A stretch of DNA of 5,325 nucleotides. Source: an uncultured Eubacteriales bacterium. Lineage in GTDB: Bacteria > Bacillota > Clostridia > Christensenellales > Christensenellaceae. The position numbers and the translations under genes were made by a program. The DNA is taken from the NCBI GenBank assembly GCA_900554725.1, contig USII01000084.1:1-5325 (forward strand), in the 5' to 3' direction. The stretch's first letter is position 1. Each line of letters opens with the position of its first letter. The notes under the pieces are model-generated. The model saw nothing but the letters and a program-made list of their open reading frames with translations, searched no databases and was not told the origin of the DNA. This document shows positions 1 to 4,614 of the stretch, piece after piece.

Positions 1-28
1 GTACAATAATGGTAGCAAGGAGGGAATT

Positions 29-547
29 ATGAAAGAGCACTATCTTCATCTATATTACGGAAACGGCAAGGGCAAAACGACGGCCGCCGCAGGGCTATGC
101 CTGCGCAGCCTGGGCGCCGGATCAAAGGTGCTTTTCTGCCAGTTTTTAAAGGACGGCAGCAGCAGCGAAATTGCTCCTCTCCAAAGCCTGGGCGCGGAAA
201 TTCTGGCTTCTCCTCCGGCCAAGTTCATCTGGCATATGATTCCGGAGGAAAAGAAAAGCTATTTAGAAGCCCAGCACAGGCTTTTTTGCGAGGCAGTGCA
301 AAAAGCGCAGAGCGGCAGATATGAAATTGCCGTACTGGATGAAGCGCTGGACGCCCTGCAACAGGGGGCTTTTACAGAACAAGAGCTCATTTACGCTGTA
401 AAAAGCGCCAAATGCGAACTGGTTCTTACCGGAAGGGCGCCAACCCAGCAGTTGCTTATCCTTTCAGATTACGCAACGGAAATGACCTCTATCAAGCACC
501 CCTACGGAACAGAGCAACTCAGTGCGCGCAAAGGGATTGAATTTTAA
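29..547 (+). CDS. cobO: Corrinoid adenosyltransferase (CobA/CobO/BtuR type)
   Basis: Transfers the adenosyl group of ATP to the cobalt of reduced corrinoids, making adenosylcobalamin or its precursors in the cytoplasm. The 172-residue protein starts with a P-loop, GNGKGKTT at residues 11-18, at the extreme N-terminus as is usual for this family. It then shows a Walker B-like AVLDE at 101-105, LTGR at 133-136, and the C-terminal KHPY...ARKGIEF block at 156-172, which matches the family's closing HPF/Y...A(R/Q)xGIE signature. It is shorter than enterobacterial BtuR (about 196 aa) because it lacks the N-terminal extension, as many clostridial forms do. The start is set by AAGGAGGG at 17-24, four bases before the ATG. 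The upstream gene, if any, is outside the window, so operon membership is unknown. It has no evident functional link to the convergent lysine genes. Family assignment is firm; the exact corrinoid substrate cannot be read from sequence. Confidence 0.93.
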   Translation: MKEHYLHLYYGNGKGKTTAAAGLCLRSLGAGSKVLFCQFLKDGSSSEIAPLQSLGAEILASPPAKFIWHMIPEEKKSYLEAQHRLFCEAVQKAQSGRYEIAVLDEALDALQQGAFTEQELIYAVKSAKCELVLTGRAPTQQLLILSDYATEMTSIKHPYGTEQLSARKGIEF

Positions 548-563
548 TCGTCATTTTTCCGCA

Positions 564-590
564 AAAAAACCGCCAAAATGGCGGTTTTTT
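564..590. terminator. Bidirectional intrinsic terminator between cobO and dapH
   Basis: The stem pairs 564-575 with 579-590 (12 bp; core CCGCC/GGCGG) around a 3-nt AAA loop. A-rich and T-rich arms flank the core, so both strands read as a GC stem followed by a U run. It lies 16 bases after the cobO stop on the plus strand and 10 bases after the dapH stop on the minus strand, so it can end both converging transcripts. Confidence 0.9.
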
Positions 591-600
591 GGTCATTTTT

Positions 601-1302
601 TTATTTCAGCTCCCGCAGCGCAGCGACCAGCTCGGTTTTTGCCTCTGTTTTGCTATCCTTCTTCTTGATAATGCGCGCTGGTGCCCCTGCCACCACCATA
701 TTTGCAGGGACATCTTCCGTTACCACAGCGCCTGCCGCCACAACGGCCCCACTGCCCACTCGAACGCCTTCCAGCACGACTGCATTGGCGCCAATCATCA
801 CTCCATCTTCTACAACAACGGGCTCTGCGCTTGGCGGCTCTACAACGCCTGCCAGCACTGCGCCTGCACCGATATGGCAATTTTTCCCTACCGTCGCCCG
901 GCCGCCCAACACTGCGCCCATATCGATCATCGTACCCGCGCCTACAACAGCGCCGATATTGAGAATCGCCCCCATCATAATGACGGCATTTTCCCCAATT
1001 TCCACCTGCTCGCGGATGATGGCGCCCGGCTCGATGCGCGCCGAAATTTCCTTCATATCAAGAAGAGGGATTGCAGAATTGCGCGCCGCATTCTCAATGT
1101 GGATCTGCGCAAATTTATCGGCATTTTTTTCGAGAATAGGGCCAATATTCCCCCAATCCCCAAATACAATTTTCATTCCACCCTCAGCGCAAAATTCTAC
1201 TGCGCCAGGGAAAGAAACCGGCTGTTTTTCCTGCAAAAATACCTGCACCGGCGTTTTCTTTTCTGCCGTGCGGATATATTCGATAATCTGATATGCGTCC
1301 AT
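601..1302 (-). CDS. dapH: 2,3,4,5-tetrahydropyridine-2,6-dicarboxylate N-acetyltransferase (tetrahydrodipicolinate N-acetyltransferase)
   Basis: Uses acetyl-CoA to acetylate tetrahydrodipicolinate to N-acetyl-2-amino-6-oxopimelate, the committing step of the acetylase DAP branch. The 233-residue protein has an N-terminal alpha/beta domain (about 1-80) and a left-handed beta-helix of hexapeptide repeats (about 92-210). The helix includes [14 protein letters not shown] (90-103), [15 protein letters not shown] (133-147) and the loop EPPSA (155-159). From memory it aligns almost end to end with Bacillus subtilis DapH (236 aa), including NSAIPLLD near residue 75. A longer reading would begin at a TTG at 1323. 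The ATG at 1302 is preferred because AGAAAGGG lies six bases upstream and MDAYQII matches the Bacillus N-terminus. It is the last gene of the dapA-dapB-dapH operon, 41 bases after dapB, and ends with TAA just before the shared terminator. The plus-strand frames across it are shadows of the repeat-rich code. Confidence 0.96.
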   Translation of the reverse strand: MDAYQIIEYIRTAEKKTPVQVFLQEKQPVSFPGAVEFCAEGGMKIVFGDWGNIGPILEKNADKFAQIHIENAARNSAIPLLDMKEISARIEPGAIIREQVEIGENAVIMMGAILNIGAVVGAGTMIDMGAVLGGRATVGKNCHIGAGAVLAGVVEPPSAEPVVVEDGVMIGANAVVLEGVRVGSGAVVAAGAVVTEDVPANMVVAGAPARIIKKKDSKTEAKTELVAALRELK

Positions 1303-1308
1303 ATGCAT

Positions 1309-1316
1309 CCCTTTCT
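1309..1316 (-). promoter_or_regulatory. Ribosome binding site deciding the dapH start
   Basis: On the minus strand AGAAAGGG is followed by six bases and then the ATG at 1302-1300. It overlaps the in-frame ATG at 1308 and lies inside the longer TTG-initiated reading, which argues against both upstream starts. Confidence 0.7.
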
Positions 1317-1343
1317 GCGGCAACGCCGCCCTTTGCCCATACC

Positions 1344-2054
1344 CTAAAACAACACGCTCTGCAAATCGTAAAACCCTGCCGGACGGCCTGCCAGCGCCTC
1401 CGCGGCGCGCACTGCGCCCACTGCAAAAACGCGGCGGCTCGCGGCCGTATGTGCGATGCAGAGCGTTTCCTCTTCTCCAAAGAAATAAACGGTATGCTCC
1501 CCGGCCACAGTTCCGCCCCGCAGAGCGAATACGCCGATTTCATCCTTCTTCCGCGGGCCGCACATCCCTTCCCGGCCAGTTATTATTCTCAGCTCTTTTT
1601 TAGGGTCTATCGCGCTGACCAGCAGTTTGGCCGTGCCGCTGGGCGCATCTACCTTCTGATTATGGTGCTTTTCTACCAATTCCACATCGAACCCATCCCG
1701 AAGCGCAGGCGCAAACTGTTCCAGTATTTTGCGGAAAACGGCGATACCCAAGCTGTAATTTGCGCTGTGCAAAACGGGCGCATTCTCGCCCAGTTTTTTT
1801 AAAATGGCCAATTCCTCCTGGCCGTAGCCGGTTGTCCCGCTGCAAAGCGCCGTGCCTGTGCGCTGAATATACTGTGCAAGATGCGGCAGCATGCCCGGGT
1901 GGGAAAAATCCAAAACCACATCGGCCCTGGGAAGCGCGGCAAACTGTTCTATATTTTCCATATCGATGGCGGCCAGAATATCATGGCCACGCGCCGCTGC
2001 CGTCTGTTCCAGCATTTTTCCCATTTTTCCATAGCCGGATAACACGATTTTCAT
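1344..2054 (-). CDS. dapB: 4-hydroxy-tetrahydrodipicolinate reductase
   Basis: NAD(P)H-dependent reductase that converts the DapA product (2S,4S)-4-hydroxy-tetrahydrodipicolinate to tetrahydrodipicolinate. The 236-residue protein opens with a Rossmann nucleotide-binding loop GYGKMG (7-12). It continues with SGTTGY (72-77), SANYSLG (97-103), and the family signature [15 protein letters not shown] (128-142). By alignment with E. coli, His130 is the catalytic acid and Lys134 the substrate-binding lysine. GEHTV (185-189) completes the substrate domain. It is shorter than the E. coli enzyme (273 aa), mainly through a reduced N-terminal domain, which is common in Firmicutes. It starts 9 bases after dapA with an AGGAGG that overlaps the dapA stop codon, so the two are co-transcribed and probably translationally coupled. 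NADH versus NADPH preference cannot be settled here. Confidence 0.97.
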   Translation of the reverse strand: MKIVLSGYGKMGKMLEQTAAARGHDILAAIDMENIEQFAALPRADVVLDFSHPGMLPHLAQYIQRTGTALCSGTTGYGQEELAILKKLGENAPVLHSANYSLGIAVFRKILEQFAPALRDGFDVELVEKHHNQKVDAPSGTAKLLVSAIDPKKELRIITGREGMCGPRKKDEIGVFALRGGTVAGEHTVYFFGEEETLCIAHTAASRRVFAVGAVRAAEALAGRPAGFYDLQSVLF

Positions 2055-2059
2055 CTTTG

Positions 2060-2066
2060 CCTCCTA
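2060..2066 (-). promoter_or_regulatory. dapB ribosome binding site fused to the dapA stop codon
   Basis: The minus strand reads TAGGAGG, then five bases, then the dapB ATG. The TAG is the dapA stop, so a ribosome terminating on dapA sits directly on the dapB Shine-Dalgarno. This is direct evidence for operon structure and suggests translational coupling. Confidence 0.85.
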
Positions 2067-2948
2067 CTGCACTTTCAGCCCGGCCTGACGCATGATCTCC
2101 GCAAGCTGTTCCCGCTTTGCCTGTGGCATTTGGCAGAGGGGAAGGCGGAATCCCCCTGCCTGCATTCCCATCAGGTTCATCGCTTCCTTTACTGGAATCG
2201 GGTTAACCTCCATAAAAAGGGCGTGGATCAGATCCAGATAGCGAAGCTGCGCAGCGCGCGCCTCCTTTTCCCGGCCCTGGAGATAATCCATCACCATATT
2301 GTGGCATGTCTTTGGCATGATATTGGCCCATACGGAAATAACGCCGCAAGCCCCGAGCGAAAGCAAGGGAACGGTGATATCGTCGTTGCCGCAGTACATG
2401 GCGAACTCATCGCCAATCAGCTTTGCAACGCTGCTTGCATAGGCAATATCTCCGCTGGCCTCCTTTATGCCCATGACATTTCCATGCTGGCTTAAGCGCT
2501 GCACAACTTCCAGGGGAATTGGGCAGCCTGTGCGCCCGGGAACATTATAGAGGATGATGGGCGCGCTTGCGGCATCTGCCGCCTCCGCGAAATGGCGGTA
2601 CATGCCCTCGGCATTTGCCTTATTGTAATATGGGCTGATGCACAAAAGGGCATCGGCTCCCATCTTTGCATACTGGATGCTTTTTTCCTTCTGCACTTGT
2701 GTCGAATTGGAGCCACTTCCCACAATGACGGGCACGCGCCCTGCCACATGGTCGATAGCGCACTGGCAAACGGCATCGTCCTCCTCATGTGTCATCGTAG
2801 GAGTTTCTCCGGTTGTGCCCAGCACCAAAATGCCATCTGTCCCGTTTTCAATCTGCCAATCCAAAAGCTCTTTCAACTTTGCAAAATCCACACTGCCGCT
2901 TGGAGTAAACGGTGTAATCATCGCGACAATCGATCCCTTTAATATCAT
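2064..2948 (-). CDS. dapA: 4-hydroxy-tetrahydrodipicolinate synthase
   Basis: Condenses pyruvate with L-aspartate-4-semialdehyde, the first step of the DAP/lysine branch. The 294-residue TIM-barrel protein carries GTTGETPT at 44-51 (Thr45 and Thr46 of the proton relay), Tyr134 in YNVPGRTG (134-141), Arg139 for substrate carboxylate binding, and the Schiff-base lysine Lys162 in GIKEASGD (160-167). NPIPVKEA (249-256) is the usual C-terminal helix motif. Length matches Bacillus DapA (about 290 aa). A start at 2969 is open, but the ATG at 2948 is chosen because AAAGGAG precedes it by seven bases and MILKGSIVAMITPF fits the family N-terminus. It is the first gene of dapA-dapB-dapH, behind a long leader with a lysine riboswitch. 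Several residues that bind inhibitory lysine in E. coli DapA are changed here, so control may be mainly at the RNA level. Confidence 0.97.
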   Translation of the reverse strand: MILKGSIVAMITPFTPSGSVDFAKLKELLDWQIENGTDGILVLGTTGETPTMTHEEDDAVCQCAIDHVAGRVPVIVGSGSNSTQVQKEKSIQYAKMGADALLCISPYYNKANAEGMYRHFAEAADAASAPIILYNVPGRTGCPIPLEVVQRLSQHGNVMGIKEASGDIAYASSVAKLIGDEFAMYCGNDDITVPLLSLGACGVISVWANIMPKTCHNMVMDYLQGREKEARAAQLRYLDLIHALFMEVNPIPVKEAMNLMGMQAGGFRLPLCQMPQAKREQLAEIMRQAGLKVQ

Positions 2949-2955
2949 ACTGATG

Positions 2956-2975
2956 CTCCTTTGCCCCATTGGGGC
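2956..2975 (-). promoter_or_regulatory. dapA ribosome binding site with adjacent hairpin
   Basis: On the minus strand a perfect GCCCC-AAT-GGGGC hairpin (2975-2963) runs straight into AAAGGAG (2962-2956), seven bases before the dapA ATG at 2948. The Shine-Dalgarno sets the start. The hairpin next to it also holds the rejected upstream ATG (2969-2967) in its loop and may hold the site open or modulate access; the latter is inference. Confidence 0.7.
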
Positions 2976-3010
2976 GGTTCAAATGGCTGCAATCTCAAAA
3001 TTGCCTTTTC

Positions 3011-3070
3011 CTACAAACCTGCAGCGGCTTTGCTGGAGGCAAAACTATTTTTCCAAAATAGAATGCCCAT
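3011..3070 (-). CDS. Possible 19-residue leader ORF upstream of dapA
   Basis: An ATG at 3070, seven bases after a near-perfect AAAGGAGG (3085-3078), opens a 19-codon frame ending in TAG at 3011. It encodes MGILFWKNSFASSKAAAGL. It lies after the riboswitch terminator and 62 bases before dapA, so it is transcribed only when readthrough occurs. It has only two lysine codons, so it is not an obvious lysine attenuator peptide. I do not recognise it. It may be a translated leader or a chance frame behind a purine-rich stretch; the strong ribosome binding site is the only positive evidence. Confidence 0.3.
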   Translation of the reverse strand: MGILFWKNSFASSKAAAGL

Positions 3071-3082
3071 CTTATCGCCTCC
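3035..3082 (-). other. Nested hairpin sequestering the leader-ORF ribosome binding site
   Basis: On the minus strand GGAGGCGA (3082-3075) can pair with TTGCCTCC (3042-3035), 8 bp with one G-U. It encloses a second hairpin CTATTTT-GGA-AAAATAG (3061-3045). The outer stem buries the GGAGG of the small leader ORF, and its 3' arm lies inside that ORF. No U run follows, so it is not a terminator. The pairing is visible; a regulatory role is inference. Confidence 0.5.
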
Positions 3083-3120
3083 TTTGCATCCTCTTCCTTC
3101 CTCTTTGGCCGGCGACCGAT

Positions 3121-3153
3121 AAAAAAAGCCAGCAGGGGAGCAACCCTACTGGC
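3121..3153 (-). terminator. Intrinsic terminator of the lysine riboswitch
   Basis: Minus-strand stem of 10 bp, pairing 3153-3144 (GCCAGTAGGG) with 3137-3128 (CCCTGCTGGC, one G-U), with a 6-nt loop followed by seven T residues (3127-3121). It sits about 50 bases after the aptamer and 172 bases before dapA, where a transcriptional-off expression platform is expected. Confidence 0.93.
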
Positions 3154-3217
3154 AAAATACACAGAGCGCTGCGAACGAAGGGCCCGCAGTTCATGCCGCC
3201 AAAAAGATAGCACTCCC
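3136..3217 (-). promoter_or_regulatory. Predicted antiterminator of the lysine riboswitch
   Basis: The 3' strand of aptamer helix P1 and the bases after it can instead pair with the 5' side and loop of the terminator. The pairs are GGGAG (3217-3213) with CTCCC (3140-3136), CTA (3210-3208) with TAG (3148-3146), and TTGGC (3202-3198) with GCCAG (3153-3149, one G-U). All are in consistent antiparallel order. Lysine binding would lock the P1 strand away and free the terminator. The segment between the arms also holds a small CTGCG/CGCAG hairpin. This is inferred by eye without energy calculation. Confidence 0.55.
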
Positions 3218-3360
3218 ACATATAAAATGCAGACAGTTTTACAGGTATTCCCTGTAATCCCATTCCCGCCGCACGCCTGCCCCGGGAATTCGGCGGAATT
3301 GCCTTGCCCTTTTTCATTGCCCGCCGGCTCCAAAAGGCTTTTCTCCTCCGCGCCTCTATC
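3206..3360 (-). ncRNA. Lysine riboswitch (L-box) aptamer
   Basis: Read on the minus strand, this stretch follows the lysine riboswitch plan. It begins GATAGAGGCGC and ends GGGAGTGCTATC, closing P1 through GATAG/CTATC. P2 is GCCTTTT (3338-3332) with AAAAGGGC (one G-U). The conserved CCGCCGAA core follows near 3296-3289. P3 is ATTCCCG (3289-3283) with CGGGAAT (3268-3262) around a 14-nt loop. P4 is TTACAGG-GAATA-CCTGTAA (3257-3239). The CTGTC segment and a short P5 come last. It resembles the B. subtilis lysC leader as I remember it. It lies in front of dapA, a standard target, with promoter upstream and terminator downstream. Free lysine should stabilise the aptamer and stop transcription of dapA-dapB-dapH. 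Confidence 0.93.
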
Positions 3361-3373
3361 CTGTAATGGGTTA

Positions 3374-3402
3374 ATGGTATCATCCCTCCCCTGGAATTGC
3401 AA
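3374..3402 (-). promoter_or_regulatory. Predicted sigma-A promoter of the dapA-dapB-dapH operon
   Basis: Minus-strand -35 TTGCAA (3402-3397), a 17-base spacer, and -10 TACCAT (3379-3374) preceded by an extended -10 TG. Predicted transcription start is near 3367, a few bases before the riboswitch P1 helix begins. This position supports the call although the -10 is only a 4/6 match. It gives a leader of about 420 nt. Confidence 0.6.
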
Positions 3403-3420
3403 GAACTTTTTTATGAATCT

Positions 3421-3437
3421 CTTTGAGAATTTCAAAG
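3421..3437. repeat. Operator-like inverted repeat between divergent promoters
   Basis: CTTTGA-GAATT-TCAAAG is a perfect 6-bp inverted repeat with a 5-bp spacer. It sits two bases before the -35 of the plus-strand promoter and about 18 bases upstream of the -35 of the minus-strand promoter. The geometry fits a dimeric regulator acting on one or both operons. No regulator gene is in the window and I do not recognise the motif. Confidence 0.45.
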
Positions 3438-3439
3438 TA

Positions 3440-3469
3440 TTTACAATTCCCATTTTTATAGGTTACAAT
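3440..3469 (+). promoter_or_regulatory. Predicted promoter of the deacetylase-aminotransferase operon
   Basis: -35 TTTACA (3440-3445), 18-base spacer, and -10 TACAAT (3464-3469). The predicted start is near 3476, leaving a leader of only about 20 nt before the ATG at 3496, with no room for a riboswitch. A perfect TATAAT at 3475-3480 is closer to the gene but lacks a -35 and would place the start inside the ribosome binding site. Confidence 0.6.
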
Positions 3470-3470
3470 T
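3441..3470. repeat. Direct repeat TTACAATT, 22-bp period
   Basis: TTACAATT occurs at 3441-3448 and again at 3463-3470, two helical turns apart. The first copy overlaps the -35 and the second the -10 of the plus-strand promoter. It could be paired protein-binding sites or a by-product of AT-rich promoter sequence. Confidence 0.35.
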
Positions 3471-3495
3471 ATTTTATAATGAACAGGAGGCTCTC

Positions 3496-4614
3496 ATGCT
3501 AGAAAAGCTCACTACATATCGGCGCGCGCTGCATCAAATTCCAGAACTTGGAGCTGACCTTCCCAAAACGAAGGCATTTTTGGAAGGCGTGCTGCGCCCC
3601 CTGCCCTGCAAGCTGTTTTACCCAGGCGGGGATGCCCTCTGCGCCTTTTTTGATGCGGGCAAAGAGGATACCATTGCTTTTCGCAGCGATATGGATGCGC
3701 TTCCCATTTGCGAAAAAAACGCGCTGCCCTTCTGCTCCCGGCATCCAAATGCCATGCATGCATGCGGGCACGACGGGCATATGGCAATTCTCCTGTGCCT
3801 GGCGGAATATCTGGCAGAGCATTTTCGCGCACTCCCTCACAATGTGCTGCTGGTTTTTCAGCCGGCAGAGGAAACGACGGGCGGCGCAAAGGATATTTGC
3901 GAATCGGGGATCTTTGAACAGCTCAATGCCCGCTGCATTTTCGGCCTGCACCTCTGGCCCAGCCTGCCCCCAGGTGTCATCGCCACGCGCAGCGGCCCGC
4001 TTATGGCCCGCTCCTGCGAGCTCACAATAGAAATACAGGGAAAAAGCGCCCATATTGCGCGCCAGGAGGATGGAATTGATGCCCTGTTTGCCGGGGTGGA
4101 ATTCGTCCGCCGAGCCTATGAAATGGCGGCGCTGCCCTCCCAGGGCGAACGCCCCCTGCTTCGCTTTGGGCGAATGCAAAGCGGCACGGCGCGCAATGCC
4201 ATCAGCGCCCATACGCGCCTGGAAGGCACGCTGCGCACATTTTCAGACGATCTTCATGCATCGCTGCGGCAAAGCCTGCTCGCTCTCTCTAAAACATTGG
4301 AGCGGCAAACCGGGTGCCAATTCCAGCTGCATTTCAGCGATGGCTATCCGCCCGTTATCAACGACCCTTCGCTTTTTGGGGAAGTATCCCGCTATTTGGG
4401 GAAGGAGAACCTTTTAGAGCTAGAAAAACCGACCCTCATTACAGAGGATTTTTCCTTTTATCAGCAGCGCTTGCCGGGAGTGTTCTTCTTCCTTGGCATC
4501 GGCGGAGATCAGCCGCTGCATTCGGATTGCTTTCAGTTTGACGAGCGGCTTTTACTGCCCGGCTTGGCGCTGTTCCAAAAGCTGCTTCGCCTTTCAATTG
4601 GGGGAAACAAATGA
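3496..4614 (+). CDS. M20-family amidohydrolase, probable N-acetyldiaminopimelate deacetylase
   Basis: Predicted to hydrolyse N-acetyl-LL-DAP to LL-DAP and acetate, the last step of the acetylase branch (the YkuR/DapEL role). The 372-residue cytoplasmic metallopeptidase shows RSDMDALP (63-70), MHACGHDGH (87-95), FQPAEE (121-126), FGLHLWP (149-155), ITEDFSF (315-321) and LHSDCF (341-346). Expected metal ligands are Cys90, His92, Glu126, His152 and His342, with Glu125 as catalytic base. The lid/dimerisation domain (about 174-285) contains GKSAHIARQEDGIDA (182-196). The key His186 is kept, but the usual Pro-His a few residues later is replaced by Gln-Glu. GVIATRSGPLMA (160-171) resembles the N-acetyl-DAP deacetylase subgroup. 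The ATG is set by AGGAGG at 3485-3490. The gene is divergent from dapA-dapB-dapH and overlaps the aminotransferase by four bases. M20D enzymes also include hippurate and other amino-acid amidohydrolases, so the substrate rests largely on context. Confidence 0.85.
   Translation: MLEKLTTYRRALHQIPELGADLPKTKAFLEGVLRPLPCKLFYPGGDALCAFFDAGKEDTIAFRSDMDALPICEKNALPFCSRHPNAMHACGHDGHMAILLCLAEYLAEHFRALPHNVLLVFQPAEETTGGAKDICESGIFEQLNARCIFGLHLWPSLPPGVIATRSGPLMARSCELTIEIQGKSAHIARQEDGIDALFAGVEFVRRAYEMAALPSQGERPLLRFGRMQSGTARNAISAHTRLEGTLRTFSDDLHASLRQSLLALSKTLERQTGCQFQLHFSDGYPPVINDPSLFGEVSRYLGKENLLELEKPTLITEDFSFYQQRLPGVFFFLGIGGDQPLHSDCFQFDERLLLPGLALFQKLLRLSIGGNK

Noticed and set aside
2..7. TACAAT as a -10 element for cobO
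   Set aside because: Any -35 would lie outside the window, and the predicted start would be almost on the ribosome binding site. It cannot be supported.
578..1291. Long plus-strand open frames (237 and 252 codons) opposite dapH
   Set aside because: They are antisense shadows of the alanine/glycine/valine-rich hexapeptide repeats, have low-complexity Ala-Thr-Pro translations, and one begins within the terminator region. dapH is unmistakable on the other strand.
1293..1802. Plus-strand 169-codon frame opposite dapB and the dapB-dapH gap
   Set aside because: No family features and no good ribosome binding site; it overlaps a clear dapB on the other strand.
3011..3070. The 19-codon ORF as a classical lysine attenuator peptide
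   Set aside because: Only two of 19 codons are lysine and they are not adjacent, and no terminator follows. It is kept only as an uncharacterised leader ORF.
2638..3210. Plus-strand 190-codon frame spanning the dapA 5' end and leader
   Set aside because: Antisense to dapA and to structured leader RNA, with no ribosome binding site or domain features.
2995..3453. Minus-strand frames of 152 and 103 codons across the intergenic region
   Set aside because: They run through the promoter, riboswitch and terminator, whose structure explains the sequence. The translations show no recognisable domain.
3499..4212. Minus-strand 237-codon frame opposite the deacetylase
   Set aside because: Shadow of a gene whose metal-binding motifs are all in the plus-strand frame.
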